This document shows positions 49,246-58,134 of a stretch of DNA of 64,000 nucleotides, piece after piece (the first letter of the stretch is position 1; each line of letters starts with the position of its first letter). The DNA is from Marinobacter sp. (GTDB lineage Bacteria; Pseudomonadota; Gammaproteobacteria; Pseudomonadales; Oleiphilaceae): assembly GCA_018402255.1 (NCBI GenBank), contig JAGYIS010000005.1:62001-126000 (forward strand), in the 5' to 3' direction. The notes beneath the pieces are model-generated. The model did no database searches. It saw nothing but the letters and a program-made list of their open reading frames with translations, and was not told the DNA's origin. The position numbers and the translations under genes were made by a program.

Positions 49246-50211
49246 ATGAACCCATGGATCAAGAGCGCCATCATCGCGCTCATACTGAGCATTTCCCTGC
49301 CGGCACAAGCCGGATTTTTCGACTGGCTCTGGGGCTCGAAAAACAAGGGCGCAACCCAGCACCCCATCGTGCTGGTTCCGGGCATATTCGCGTTCGACAC
49401 CATTGCCGGCATTGACTACTGGTACCGGATTCCAGGCGCCCTGGAAGATGAAGGCGCCACGGTTTACGTGCCCAAAATCAATGCCTTCGACAGTTCGGTC
49501 ATGCGCGGTGAGCGGCTGATCCAGCAGCTGGATTCCATTCGCGCCGCATCGGACGGTCGTATCACCCGGTTCAACCTGATCGGCCACAGCCAGGGCGGAA
49601 TAACCTCCCGTTATGTGATGAACGTACGGCCCGACCTGGTCGCCTCGGTGACCACCCTGCACACGCCCCACAAAGGCTCACCGCTGGCCGATGTGTTGAC
49701 CGGCATCGCCCCGGATGGCTCACTGCGGGGTGTGGGTTTTGAAACCCTGGCCAACACAGTCGGTAACCTCGTCAATCTGTTATCGGCCAACAAGGCCGAA
49801 CGTTCTGATATCAATGCCATGCTTTCGGAATTCAACAAATCCGGTGCTGCCGCGTTCAATGACCTGTTCCCTGCGGGTGTACCAACCTCTGACTGCGGTC
49901 AGGGACCGTCCAGCGTTAACCTCTATGGCCATCCCATCCGCCTGTATTCCTGGAGCGGAACCGCCCGATTCACCACCGGCCTGGACCCCTCAGACACCCT
50001 GTTCGGCATCACCAGCCTGGCCATTCCAGGTGCCAGCGATGGCGTCACCGGCCGTTGCTCCAGCCACTTCGGGCAGGTCATTCGCGACGATTACTTGATG
50101 AACCATATCGACGTGAACAATCAGGTGCTCGGGATGGTCTCCCTGTTTGAAACCTCTCCCCTGACCCTGATGCGCAACCACGCCAGACGCCTGAAAAACG
50201 CTGGCCTGTAA
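49246..50211 (+). CDS. lipA: Secreted triacylglycerol lipase
   Basis: HPIVLVPGIFAFD, GHSQGG, signal peptide; followed by lipase foldase. Confidence 0.85.
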   Translation: MNPWIKSAIIALILSISLPAQAGFFDWLWGSKNKGATQHPIVLVPGIFAFDTIAGIDYWYRIPGALEDEGATVYVPKINAFDSSVMRGERLIQQLDSIRAASDGRITRFNLIGHSQGGITSRYVMNVRPDLVASVTTLHTPHKGSPLADVLTGIAPDGSLRGVGFETLANTVGNLVNLLSANKAERSDINAMLSEFNKSGAAAFNDLFPAGVPTSDCGQGPSSVNLYGHPIRLYSWSGTARFTTGLDPSDTLFGITSLAIPGASDGVTGRCSSHFGQVIRDDYLMNHIDVNNQVLGMVSLFETSPLTLMRNHARRLKNAGL

Positions 50212-50253
50212 ACCGATCCCTCAGCGGGCCCAAGCGCCCGTTGAGGGATCGGT
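50212..50253 (+). promoter_or_regulatory. Lipase-foldase intergenic hairpin containing the likely foldase SD
   Basis: accgatccctcagcgggc / gcccgttgagggatcggt (18 bp, one G.T); starts right after the lipase TAA and ends 1 nt before ATG 50255. Confidence 0.75.
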
Positions 50254-50254
50254 C

Positions 50255-51316
50255 ATGAACAATGGATGCAATATGAACAGACGCAATGTCTTCCTCCTGG
50301 GCGCCGGACTGGCCGTGATCACCGGCACCCTGATCCTCACCTTCGCTGGGCCTGGCGCAACACCGGACGCTGCTTCGCCGGCCGGCAACGCCCAGCCCGA
50401 CAAAACCGGCACCCACAGGCTGGTCATCGGGAACGCCAGGCAGTCACCGGCCACCCGCCTGCCGCAGGAGCTCATTGGCCTGGAGCCAAAAGCGCCGATT
50501 GCCGTGGATGACGACAACCACCTGATCCCGGATCGCCGGCTGCGCACCCTGTTTGATTTTCACCTGGCCAACCTCGACCGCGAACCCATGGACCTCGTGC
50601 TGAGCCGGTTACGGGCTTCCCTCAACGACCGATTAACAGAGCCCGCCCTGAGCCAGGCCCTGGACATACTCAGCCAATACGTCGACTACCGGCTATCGCT
50701 TGCTGAACTGGACCAATCGCTCCCGCCGGAACTGGATGATCAAGGCTTTGATATCAAGGCGTTAAGAATGCGACAACAAGCCTTGCAGTCAACGCGTGCG
50801 GAACATTTCAGTGCACAGGCGCATGAGGCTTTTTTCGGCGAGGAGGAACAACTTGACGACTACACCCTGTCAAAACTGGAAATCGAACAAAACCCAGCGC
50901 TCACGGAGCCGCAAAAGACCCGGCAACTGGCTCAACTGGAGAACGCTTTGCCTGACACCGTGCAGCAAACCCGAACCCGGGGGATGATTAACGCAGAGGT
51001 TTTTGAAAAAGCCGAAACGATGAGGAGCAAAGGCGCAACAGACGCCGACGTTTTCCAGCTACGGGCGCAAAACCTGGGCGAAACCGCAGCCACCAACCTG
51101 GCGCAACTAGACCAGCAACAGCAGCAGTGGCAACAACGGCTGGACCACTATCAACGGGAAAAGGCGGGCTTCGCAACAGCAGGCCTGAGCGAGCAAGACC
51201 GGGTGGCGGCCCTACGCCAACTGCAACAACAACTCTTTTCTGGCCCCGAACAGCTAAGGGTCAGGGCACTGGATGCTGAGGTTCAGCGTTCTCAGACCGT
51301 AAACCGCCCCGAATAG
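50255..51316 (+). CDS. lifO: Lipase-specific foldase (lipase chaperone)
   Basis: TM anchor; FDFHLANLDREPMDLVLSRLRASLNDRL; EEEQ...YTLSKLEI. Confidence 0.8.
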   Translation: MNNGCNMNRRNVFLLGAGLAVITGTLILTFAGPGATPDAASPAGNAQPDKTGTHRLVIGNARQSPATRLPQELIGLEPKAPIAVDDDNHLIPDRRLRTLFDFHLANLDREPMDLVLSRLRASLNDRLTEPALSQALDILSQYVDYRLSLAELDQSLPPELDDQGFDIKALRMRQQALQSTRAEHFSAQAHEAFFGEEEQLDDYTLSKLEIEQNPALTEPQKTRQLAQLENALPDTVQQTRTRGMINAEVFEKAETMRSKGATDADVFQLRAQNLGETAATNLAQLDQQQQQWQQRLDHYQREKAGFATAGLSEQDRVAALRQLQQQLFSGPEQLRVRALDAEVQRSQTVNRPE

Positions 51317-52235
51317 CCTCATCCACCAGCCACCGCCGCAGTAGCTGAATGCCCCGTTCCTGCCGCCGGCTGGTTTTCCAGGCAAAATAAAACTTGTCAC
51401 CCGTCACCAGCGAATGCGCCGGCAGCCGAACAAAATCCTCGGAATCTCTACGGGTACTGAGCATGTAATCGTTGGTCAGCGCGATGCCCTGATGAAACCG
51501 CGCCGCCTCCAGCGACAACAGCATATGGCTGGAATGCAGCAGCCGACTGGACGCAGGCAGCTTCATACCGGCCTCCTGATACCAGGCCTCCCAGTCACCG
51601 CCCTGTCTGTCATAAATACTGTGAGTCGACAGCAACGGAAACCGGGCCATCTGTGCCGGCGCTACCGGCTGCTCATCCCGCCGCTCCGGCTCCGTATCCC
51701 GCCCCAGCTCCCGCCGTATACGCTGCCAATAATCCTGGCTGCACACCGGAAACAACCGCTCCTCATACAGCAGATCGTAACTGTAGGCCTGCGAATCCCG
51801 GTGAATCGTAATAAAACAATCCGCCACCCGATCTGACAACACCGGATTCTCGCTGCTCATCTCCAGTGCCAGATCAATCTGCGGATGCAGGCGCTGCAAA
51901 TCCGGCAACCTCGGCACCAGCCAGCGCACCGCAAACGAACTGAACACCGACAACCGCAACCGCGACTCCTCATGACCCAACAGTTGCTCGCTGGCCCGCT
52001 CGATCTGCAATAACGCAGAACCAATGGCATCAAAATACTGCCGCCCCTCATCCGTCAACGTCACCTTCCGCCCGGAACGCCAGAACAACCGTTCGCCCAG
52101 ATAGGCCTCCAGCTGTTTGATCTGGTGGCTGACCGCACTTTGCGTAATCGACATTTCTTCGGCAGCGGCCGAAAAGCTGTTAAGGCGCGCAGCGGCTTCA
52201 AATACCGGGAGGGCTTTTAACGGGGGTAGTTTCAT
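51261..52235 (-). CDS. LysR-family regulator (GcvA-like)
   Basis: MKLPPLKALPVFEAAARLNSFSAAAEEMSITQSAVSHQIKQLEAYLGERLFWR. Confidence 0.85.
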   Translation of the reverse strand: MKLPPLKALPVFEAAARLNSFSAAAEEMSITQSAVSHQIKQLEAYLGERLFWRSGRKVTLTDEGRQYFDAIGSALLQIERASEQLLGHEESRLRLSVFSSFAVRWLVPRLPDLQRLHPQIDLALEMSSENPVLSDRVADCFITIHRDSQAYSYDLLYEERLFPVCSQDYWQRIRRELGRDTEPERRDEQPVAPAQMARFPLLSTHSIYDRQGGDWEAWYQEAGMKLPASSRLLHSSHMLLSLEAARFHQGIALTNDYMLSTRRDSEDFVRLPAHSLVTGDKFYFAWKTSRRQERGIQLLRRWLVDEAIRGGLRSENAEPQHPVP

Positions 52236-52326
52236 CGTTTTAGTATCTAATTTTCTAATGCATGGTCAATAATCATCATTTTATCGGATAGTTAAGCACA
52301 GATAGACTCTCACTCACAGCTCAAGG

Positions 52327-52435
52327 AGGTGATCGGGGGGATTGCTTCCGAAAATGATCGGAGCCATGGATGGCGGAGACAAGCGTACAGGGACGTATTC
52401 ACAGCGGTTTTCGGAAGCAATCCCCCCGAGCGCCT
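52327..52435 (+). repeat. Family-1 twin-GGA hairpin element, copy F
   Basis: 29-bp arms 52327-52355 / 52407-52435 (one true mismatch, two wobbles); 51-nt core gatcggagccATGGAtggcggagacaagcgtacAGGGAcgtattcacagcg. Confidence 0.85.
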
Positions 52436-52480
52436 CTAGCTCCAAAGATCGAAAGTCCGTGTTAGAGAGGTAAACAAACA

Positions 52481-53410
52481 GTGTCAGGCAAAACCGTCAA
52501 CAGCGCGATCCTTCTGCTGATCATCGGCAACGCCATGGCCCTGATCTCAGACGTCTTCATCAAGCTCCTGGAACCGAACGCCCCGATCTTCCAGTTCGCC
52601 TTCCTGCGCTGCCTCCTGACCCTGGCCTTCCTGCTGCCCCTGGCCAAAAAACTCGACCGCCAACACCTGTTCAGCGGCCTGAAAATCCACGCCCTGCGCG
52701 CCCACATCCACCTGGCCGGCATCGTGTGCATGGTCATCGCCCTCACCAACCTGCACCTGGCCACCGCCAACGCCATCTTCTACGCCGCGCCCATACTCGT
52801 CATGGTGCTGTCGGTACTCCTGTTCCGGGAAAAGCTCACACCCCTGAGCGTGGTCGCCGTCTTCAGCGGGTTCACCGGTATCATCGTTATCCTGCGCCCG
52901 GTCGAATTCAACTGGGCCGTGATCGCCGCACTGGGCTCTGCTTTTGCCCTGGCCATCAACGCCGTGATGGTGCGCCAGCTGCCCAGAGAACAAAGCACCG
53001 TGCACAAACTGTTTCTGAATTACGTATTGATCGTGCCAGCTGCCGCAGCGCTGGCGTGGTGGGAAGGCGCCAGCTGGAACCCGGAGATCCTGATCAGCGC
53101 CGCCGGCTCCGCTCTGTTCATCCTCGGCTACAACATCACCGTCTTGCTGGCCTACAAACAGGTAGATGCCAACCAGGTCACCAGTGCCGAATACACCGGA
53201 CTGATCTGGGCGGTGGGCATTGGCTGGATCTGGTTTGGCGAAGTGCCGGACTTGTGGTTCCTGGCCGGCAGTACCATGATTGTGGTGCCGCTGGTACTGA
53301 TCGGCCTGCGCCACCGGCGCCGCTCACCGGCCCGGGGCTTTAACCCTGCAGCCCGGGAAGAGGCGCCCACCAGACTGGCCCCTCACACTAGCGGCGGGAC
53401 TGCTCAATAA
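52481..53410 (+). CDS. EamA/DMT-family transporter
   Basis: GTG start with GAGAGG upstream; 10 TM EamA repeats. Confidence 0.8.
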   Translation: MSGKTVNSAILLLIIGNAMALISDVFIKLLEPNAPIFQFAFLRCLLTLAFLLPLAKKLDRQHLFSGLKIHALRAHIHLAGIVCMVIALTNLHLATANAIFYAAPILVMVLSVLLFREKLTPLSVVAVFSGFTGIIVILRPVEFNWAVIAALGSAFALAINAVMVRQLPREQSTVHKLFLNYVLIVPAAAALAWWEGASWNPEILISAAGSALFILGYNITVLLAYKQVDANQVTSAEYTGLIWAVGIGWIWFGEVPDLWFLAGSTMIVVPLVLIGLRHRRRSPARGFNPAAREEAPTRLAPHTSGGTAQ

Positions 53411-53813
53411 GAATCTGAGTATCACGAATGATCCGGGCGGCACGGTACTCCGGCGCCAGCCGGTCATGATGGTTGAACGCCCCCCGGTAACCATCGCGAT
53501 AGCGATTGTAGTGGTTCCGATCGTGATAGGTGTTGCGGTGTTTGCCACGGAGCTTGTCTTTACGGTCATAACGGCCGTAGTGGAATTTCTGGTGCTTGTC
53601 CCGGTAGTGCTTGTTGTAGCGATGATCGTGTTTGCTCTGGCGCCATTCCGATCGCAAGAATTTCTTCTGGTGGCCCGCCGGCAATGCCTTACCCCGTTCG
53701 AGCTGCTTCTGAATACCCGGCGGATAACCGTGACCACGGTAGCCGTCTGCACTGGCAACGCCGGCAAAGCCCAGAGCAAGCATTAATACACTGCTGATCA
53801 GAAGTCGTTTCAT
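53388..53813 (-). CDS. Secreted basic His/Arg/Tyr-rich protein (unknown)
   Basis: Signal peptide MKRLLISSVLMLALGFAGVASA; H/R/Y/K-rich body. Confidence 0.5.
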   Translation of the reverse strand: MKRLLISSVLMLALGFAGVASADGYRGHGYPPGIQKQLERGKALPAGHQKKFLRSEWRQSKHDHRYNKHYRDKHQKFHYGRYDRKDKLRGKHRNTYHDRNHYNRYRDGYRGAFNHHDRLAPEYRAARIIRDTQILIEQSRR

Positions 53814-53952
53814 GATGACTCTCCCATTCGCTAACCGACTGGCAAGGTGCTACGGGGAACAACCCTCGCAGCCTTTGTGTCAGGTTAACTGATGGAACAG
53901 GTTTGTCAGCGCCCGGGGGCGGGCTTTGCAAAAGCTTTACGCCGGTTGACGT

Positions 53953-54543
53953 TCAGCGGTCAAAACAGTCGGTTGAGGCAACATTGTGCAGGTGGGATTC
54001 AATAGCAAAGGTATGACAACAGTCATCCCCCAGCGCCCTGAGCGATTCCGCCAGGCGCAGAAGGTACTCTGAATTGGCGCCGCTGGGGCCAGACGCCAAC
54101 GCAATCTGGCGGGCAATATCCGCTTCCGGAGCCTCCCCCAGAAACGCTTCATTATCCTCGGTGGCGATGTACACCAGCCCTTCAGCATGGCTGCCGTTGT
54201 CAAAAGTCATGGTGGTGCTGAAACGCAAATAGCCGTTTTTCTCCCGCACATCCAGGTACTCGAACACCTTGGGCGATACCCGATAGGCCATGCCCTTGCA
54301 CACGGCACCGGGCTGTTCGATCAAGGTCACCACCCGGCCTGGCGATTCCGGTGTGCCCCGGTGGTCATGGGAGCCCTGCCAGAAGCGCCGTGCCCAGTCG
54401 CGAATCGACGCAGGGCGCTGCTCAAGATAGGGAAAGTCCACCTTGTAGATCAAAGAGCCATAACCGAACAACCAGACAGAATCGATACCGTCAAAGTTGT
54501 AACGGGCGCGATTGTGGTCAATGGTGTTGGCGGGCATAGTCAT
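53953..54543 (-). CDS. Gamma-glutamylcyclotransferase (ChaC-like)
   Basis: VWLFGYGSLIYKVDF; GTPESPGRVVTL; GMAYRV. Confidence 0.85.
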   Translation of the reverse strand: MTMPANTIDHNRARYNFDGIDSVWLFGYGSLIYKVDFPYLEQRPASIRDWARRFWQGSHDHRGTPESPGRVVTLIEQPGAVCKGMAYRVSPKVFEYLDVREKNGYLRFSTTMTFDNGSHAEGLVYIATEDNEAFLGEAPEADIARQIALASGPSGANSEYLLRLAESLRALGDDCCHTFAIESHLHNVASTDCFDR

Positions 54544-54572
54544 CCTGCGTGCTCATGTGAACCCGCATTTTG

Positions 54573-55205
54573 TCAGGCCGCCTGAGTACTGGCAATAAAG
54601 CCGGCGATGCCAGTGAGCACAATTTCCGCCGCCATGGCCGCCAGAATCAGGCCGCTGATTTTTGACATGATGTTCAGACCGGTTTTACCCATGGCCCGCT
54701 CAAGGTAACCCGACAAGCGCAGCAACACCGCCAGAATCAACAAACCGGACACCAGCCCGAGCAGACCACCGGCCACTTCGTGAACGGCTTTCAACTCGGC
54801 GCCGTACACCAGAATGGCACCGATGGTGGCCGGGCCAATCATCACAGGAATCGCCAGGGGTACCACGGCAATGTCGTCACGATCTTCCTCCGGCAAACCG
54901 GTGGCGTGGTTGCGGGTGCCACTGGTGACCAGGCTGATCGCGGTCAGGAACAGCAAACTGCCGGCACCAATCCGGAACGAATTCAGGGTAATGCCGATGG
55001 CGCTGAAAAGCAGAGGGCCGGCAAAGAACAGCACAACACCCAGAATAAAGGCTGAGATACAGGCACGGCGAATGATTGAGGCCTTCTCCGCCGCCGGCAG
55101 GCCCCGGGTCAGCGCCAGGAACATGGTGACCACAAAGAACGGCGCCAGCAGGAACAAAAAGCGAATGGTACTGCTGATGTAAGTGGAGAAAAACGTCTCA
55201 AGCAT
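54573..55205 (-). CDS. MarC-family membrane protein
   Basis: PLAIPVMIGPATIGAILVYG; 6 TM. Confidence 0.8.
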   Translation of the reverse strand: MLETFFSTYISSTIRFLFLLAPFFVVTMFLALTRGLPAAEKASIIRRACISAFILGVVLFFAGPLLFSAIGITLNSFRIGAGSLLFLTAISLVTSGTRNHATGLPEEDRDDIAVVPLAIPVMIGPATIGAILVYGAELKAVHEVAGGLLGLVSGLLILAVLLRLSGYLERAMGKTGLNIMSKISGLILAAMAAEIVLTGIAGFIASTQAA

Positions 55206-55315
55206 TCTGGCAAATCCGGCAAGGGGTTAAAGCCGGTAAGCATAGCGCCTGTGGGCTGACTCTGCCGTAAGGAAGAGAACCTATTTATTGCAAAAACAGA
55301 TGCCTGCAGTCGTCG

Positions 55316-56320
55316 CTAGCGCTTGATGGAAGGCTTGCGCGGCTTCGATGGTTTGCCCTTGGGACCGGTTTTGCGCCCACCCGCTTTCGGGCTGCCCGGT
55401 TTACCAGAGGGCCGGCCGGGGCCCGTTCCGGCACCTTTGCCTCGCCCCTTAGCCGGAGCTTTACCGGGCACCTTGCCGCCACGACCCGCTGCCGGTTTGC
55501 CCCCGGTTTTCGAAGGTTTAGCGCCAGCACCCTGGCGTGGGCTCTTCTGGTTACCGGGTTTCTTCCTGGGCTTGCTGGAAGGCGCTTCTGCGGCTTCAGA
55601 TGACGAATCGCGAATGGCGTCAAACAGGGTTTGCAGTTCCTGTTCAGTCAGATCACGCCAGGCCCCCACGGGCAATCCCCGAAGGCTGACATTCATAATC
55701 CGAACCCGCTCCAGCTTGGTCACCTCATAGCCGAAATACTCGGCCATGCGCCGGATCTGGCGATTCAGGCCCTGCACCAGCGTAATGCGGAAAACAAACC
55801 GGGACACCTGCTCCACCGGACAACGCTTGGTCATCGTGCCCAGAATCGGCACACCACTGCTCATGCCCTCAACAAACTCTCGGGTAACCGGTTTGTCGAC
55901 CGTCACCAGATATTCTTTCTCATGGTTGTTGCCGGCCCGCAGGATCTTGTTCACCAGATCGCCGTTGCTGGTCATAAAGATGAGACCCTGGGAATCTTTG
56001 TCCAGGCGGCCAATGGGGAAAATGCGCTCGCTGTGACCGACAAAGCGCTGGATGTTGTCTTTCTCCGCGCTGTCAGTGGTGCTGACCACACCCACCGGCT
56101 TGTTCAGGGCGATGAAGACCAGATCCTGCTCATCCCGGGGCTCCACCACCTGGCCGTTCACCTTAACGGTATCGCCGGGCAGCACCTGATCCCCCACCTG
56201 GGCCCGCCGACCGTTGATGTGGACATTACCCTGTTCGATGTACCGGTCGGCATCCCGCCGGGAACACATCCCGCTCTCGCTGATGTATTTGTTCAGTCGG
56301 GTGGAGGTTCGGTTGGCCAT
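55316..56320 (-). CDS. rluF: 23S rRNA pseudouridine synthase RluF with long Lys/Gly/Pro tail
   Basis: S4 domain [54 protein letters not shown]. Confidence 0.85.
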   Translation of the reverse strand: MANRTSTRLNKYISESGMCSRRDADRYIEQGNVHINGRRAQVGDQVLPGDTVKVNGQVVEPRDEQDLVFIALNKPVGVVSTTDSAEKDNIQRFVGHSERIFPIGRLDKDSQGLIFMTSNGDLVNKILRAGNNHEKEYLVTVDKPVTREFVEGMSSGVPILGTMTKRCPVEQVSRFVFRITLVQGLNRQIRRMAEYFGYEVTKLERVRIMNVSLRGLPVGAWRDLTEQELQTLFDAIRDSSSEAAEAPSSKPRKKPGNQKSPRQGAGAKPSKTGGKPAAGRGGKVPGKAPAKGRGKGAGTGPGRPSGKPGSPKAGGRKTGPKGKPSKPRKPSIKR

Positions 56321-56412
56321 GACATCCTGCCGGTTTTAAATGATTGGTAAATGCGCGGGCAGCACACAACCCGCGCATCATCCCATTGCATCACCCTGAC
56401 GGCAACTGTCGG

Positions 56413-57555
56413 TCAGCGCCTGCGGAACGGATAGAACAGCTGCCCCAGGTAGGAACCCGGCAGTTTCTGGGTAGTACCATACTCCGCCGGCCAGTGCGCC
56501 TTCGGGAAATGGTATGTGCCAAACAGCCGGTCAAAGAGCACTGTGTGTGCCGAGTAATTGGTATCAATGGCCGGCTTCTCCGAACTGTGGTGCCAGTGGT
56601 GAAACTGCGGCGTTACCAACAGGTACTTAATCGGCCCCCAGGGCACGTTAAGATTGCTATGGATAATGATGGCCTGCAGCGCGGCGAACGTCACGTAGAT
56701 ATCCAGTGCTTCCTTACTGGCACCAAGCAGATACAGAGCCAGCATAACCAATCCACGTTCAATGAAAATCTGAACCACATGGGCACGGGAGCCTGCCAGC
56801 CAGTCCATGGTTTCCACCGAATGATGGACCGCATGAAACGGCCACAGCCGACGGACTTCATGGAAGACCCGGTGTTCCCAATACAACACGAAATCGGCAA
56901 CCAGAATCAGCAGTCCGACCTGCAGCCATAACGACATGCTCTGAATCGCCGCCTGCAGGCTGTCGCTGGCCACCCATTCAAAGTGCGTTACCAGGAAGTT
57001 GCCAAACAGCAGAACCGCTGAGATCAGCAGGTGATTCAGGCAGAAGTAAAAGAAATCCAGCCCCCATTCATCCCGCAAGATGACCTGCTCCCGATACTTC
57101 GGAAAGAGCTTCTCCAGGCTGGTGAAGACAATAGTGGAACCCAGAAAGGCCAGAATCAGCCAGTCTACACCGAGCGACAGCGGTTTCGGCTCCACCGGCC
57201 CAACAGGAACATTGTAACCCCCCAGGGCAAACGCGATCAGCGTCATGGCAATGCCCGCAGCGCCAAGCCGTTTGCGCCGATCAAGCACAAAGGTGGTGAT
57301 GCCAAAAAACAGGGAGAACCACATGCCGTACTTCAAGACATCCTGAAGCGCCTCGGCATCATACGCAGCACGAAGATCGGTGGTGGTCAGGTAGGAGGGG
57401 AACAGGTAGGCGAGCACCGCCGCCAGGCTCAAGCCGCCGAGAAATATCGAAAAATATCCGGGAATTCGTCCGTTCCGAAAGCGAAGCTCTTTTTCCGGAC
57501 GGGGCTCTACCACCCGCTCGCGGTATTGGTAATTGGTATCGTGTTCCGTGTTCAT
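56413..57555 (-). CDS. Sterol desaturase/fatty acid hydroxylase family protein
   Basis: HRVFHEVRRLWPFHAVHHSVETMDW; HHWHHSSEKP. Confidence 0.85.
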   Translation of the reverse strand: MNTEHDTNYQYRERVVEPRPEKELRFRNGRIPGYFSIFLGGLSLAAVLAYLFPSYLTTTDLRAAYDAEALQDVLKYGMWFSLFFGITTFVLDRRKRLGAAGIAMTLIAFALGGYNVPVGPVEPKPLSLGVDWLILAFLGSTIVFTSLEKLFPKYREQVILRDEWGLDFFYFCLNHLLISAVLLFGNFLVTHFEWVASDSLQAAIQSMSLWLQVGLLILVADFVLYWEHRVFHEVRRLWPFHAVHHSVETMDWLAGSRAHVVQIFIERGLVMLALYLLGASKEALDIYVTFAALQAIIIHSNLNVPWGPIKYLLVTPQFHHWHHSSEKPAIDTNYSAHTVLFDRLFGTYHFPKAHWPAEYGTTQKLPGSYLGQLFYPFRRR

Positions 57556-57639
57556 GCGTTCCCTGCAAATGTTCTTGTCAGCACTGTTTTAAACAATATC
57601 TTTTTATCGTTCCAAGCATCACCAAATGAATCGGCAACA

Positions 57640-57828
57640 TCATTCTGCAGATTTAAAACCAGGCAACCCGTTACGAGCCCGCCATTGCTCAACAATTTCG
57701 ACAATACGCTCCGGTGTTGAATCCTCGGGATTGTCCGGATAAAAAAAACAGGTCGGAACCAGATGGGTGCTGAGAAAGATAGCTTGAGGCCTTCTGAGAT
57801 GTGGCCCTACTTTGAACAGAAACAGCAT
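57640..57828 (-). pseudogene. Decayed second bacteriocin-immunity gene (3' part only in frame)
   Basis: YPDNPEDSTPERIVEIVEQWRARNGLPGFKSAE is a paralogue of YPDDEADATPERITEIVKNWRADQGLPGFKR; upstream similarity (LSQHPSGSDLFF) is in another frame. Confidence 0.65.
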
Positions 57829-57882
57829 CGAAAATAGATCCGTCCCGGTTTTCCCTTTGCGATAGTTGTGTTGCGGAAAGAA

Positions 57883-58134
57883 CTATCGCTTGAACCCAGG
57901 TAATCCTTGATCTGCTCTCCAATTCTTTACAATTTCAGTAATCCGTTCAGGAGTGGCATCAGCCTCATCGTCAGGGTAATAGATCAGGTCTGAGCCATCA
58001 GGGTGCTGTGTCAAACGGCAGAACAGTCTAACTAGTTGCGTGTGCTCATCCTCACTGGCTACATTGACAGAGCAAATGTCCTGAACGAGCTTTTTGAACT
58101 CGGCTTCGGTGTATTCTTCAATCCTATCTTTCAT
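57883..58134 (-). CDS. Colicin/pyocin DNase immunity protein
   Basis: 83 aa; EYTEAEFKKLVQDICS...HPDGSDLIYYPDDEADATPERITEIVKNWRADQGLPGFK; ATGA overlap with toxin. Confidence 0.85.
   Translation of the reverse strand: MKDRIEEYTEAEFKKLVQDICSVNVASEDEHTQLVRLFCRLTQHPDGSDLIYYPDDEADATPERITEIVKNWRADQGLPGFKR

Noticed and set aside
23410-52435. Interpreting family-1 elements as ordinary intrinsic terminators
   Set aside because: No U-run follows the stems, the loop is a conserved ~53-nt sequence, and copies E, F and G lie in divergent regions where no gene ends. Partial terminator activity in some copies is still possible.
23410-52435. REP/BIME elements mobilised by a RAYT transposase (GGAG tetranucleotide precedes the CCATGGATGG palindrome)
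   Set aside because: A REP-like origin of the core cannot be excluded, but REPs are 20-40 nt with conserved stems. Here the long outer arms are locus-specific yet self-complementary, which simple transposition does not explain. No RAYT gene is in the window.
23410-52435. Integron attC sites (long imperfect palindromes with AAC/GTT motifs)
   Set aside because: The AAAAC/GTTTT motifs face inward at the apex rather than forming terminal RYYYAAC/GTTRRRY core sites. Flanking genes are mixed-orientation housekeeping genes and there is no integrase.
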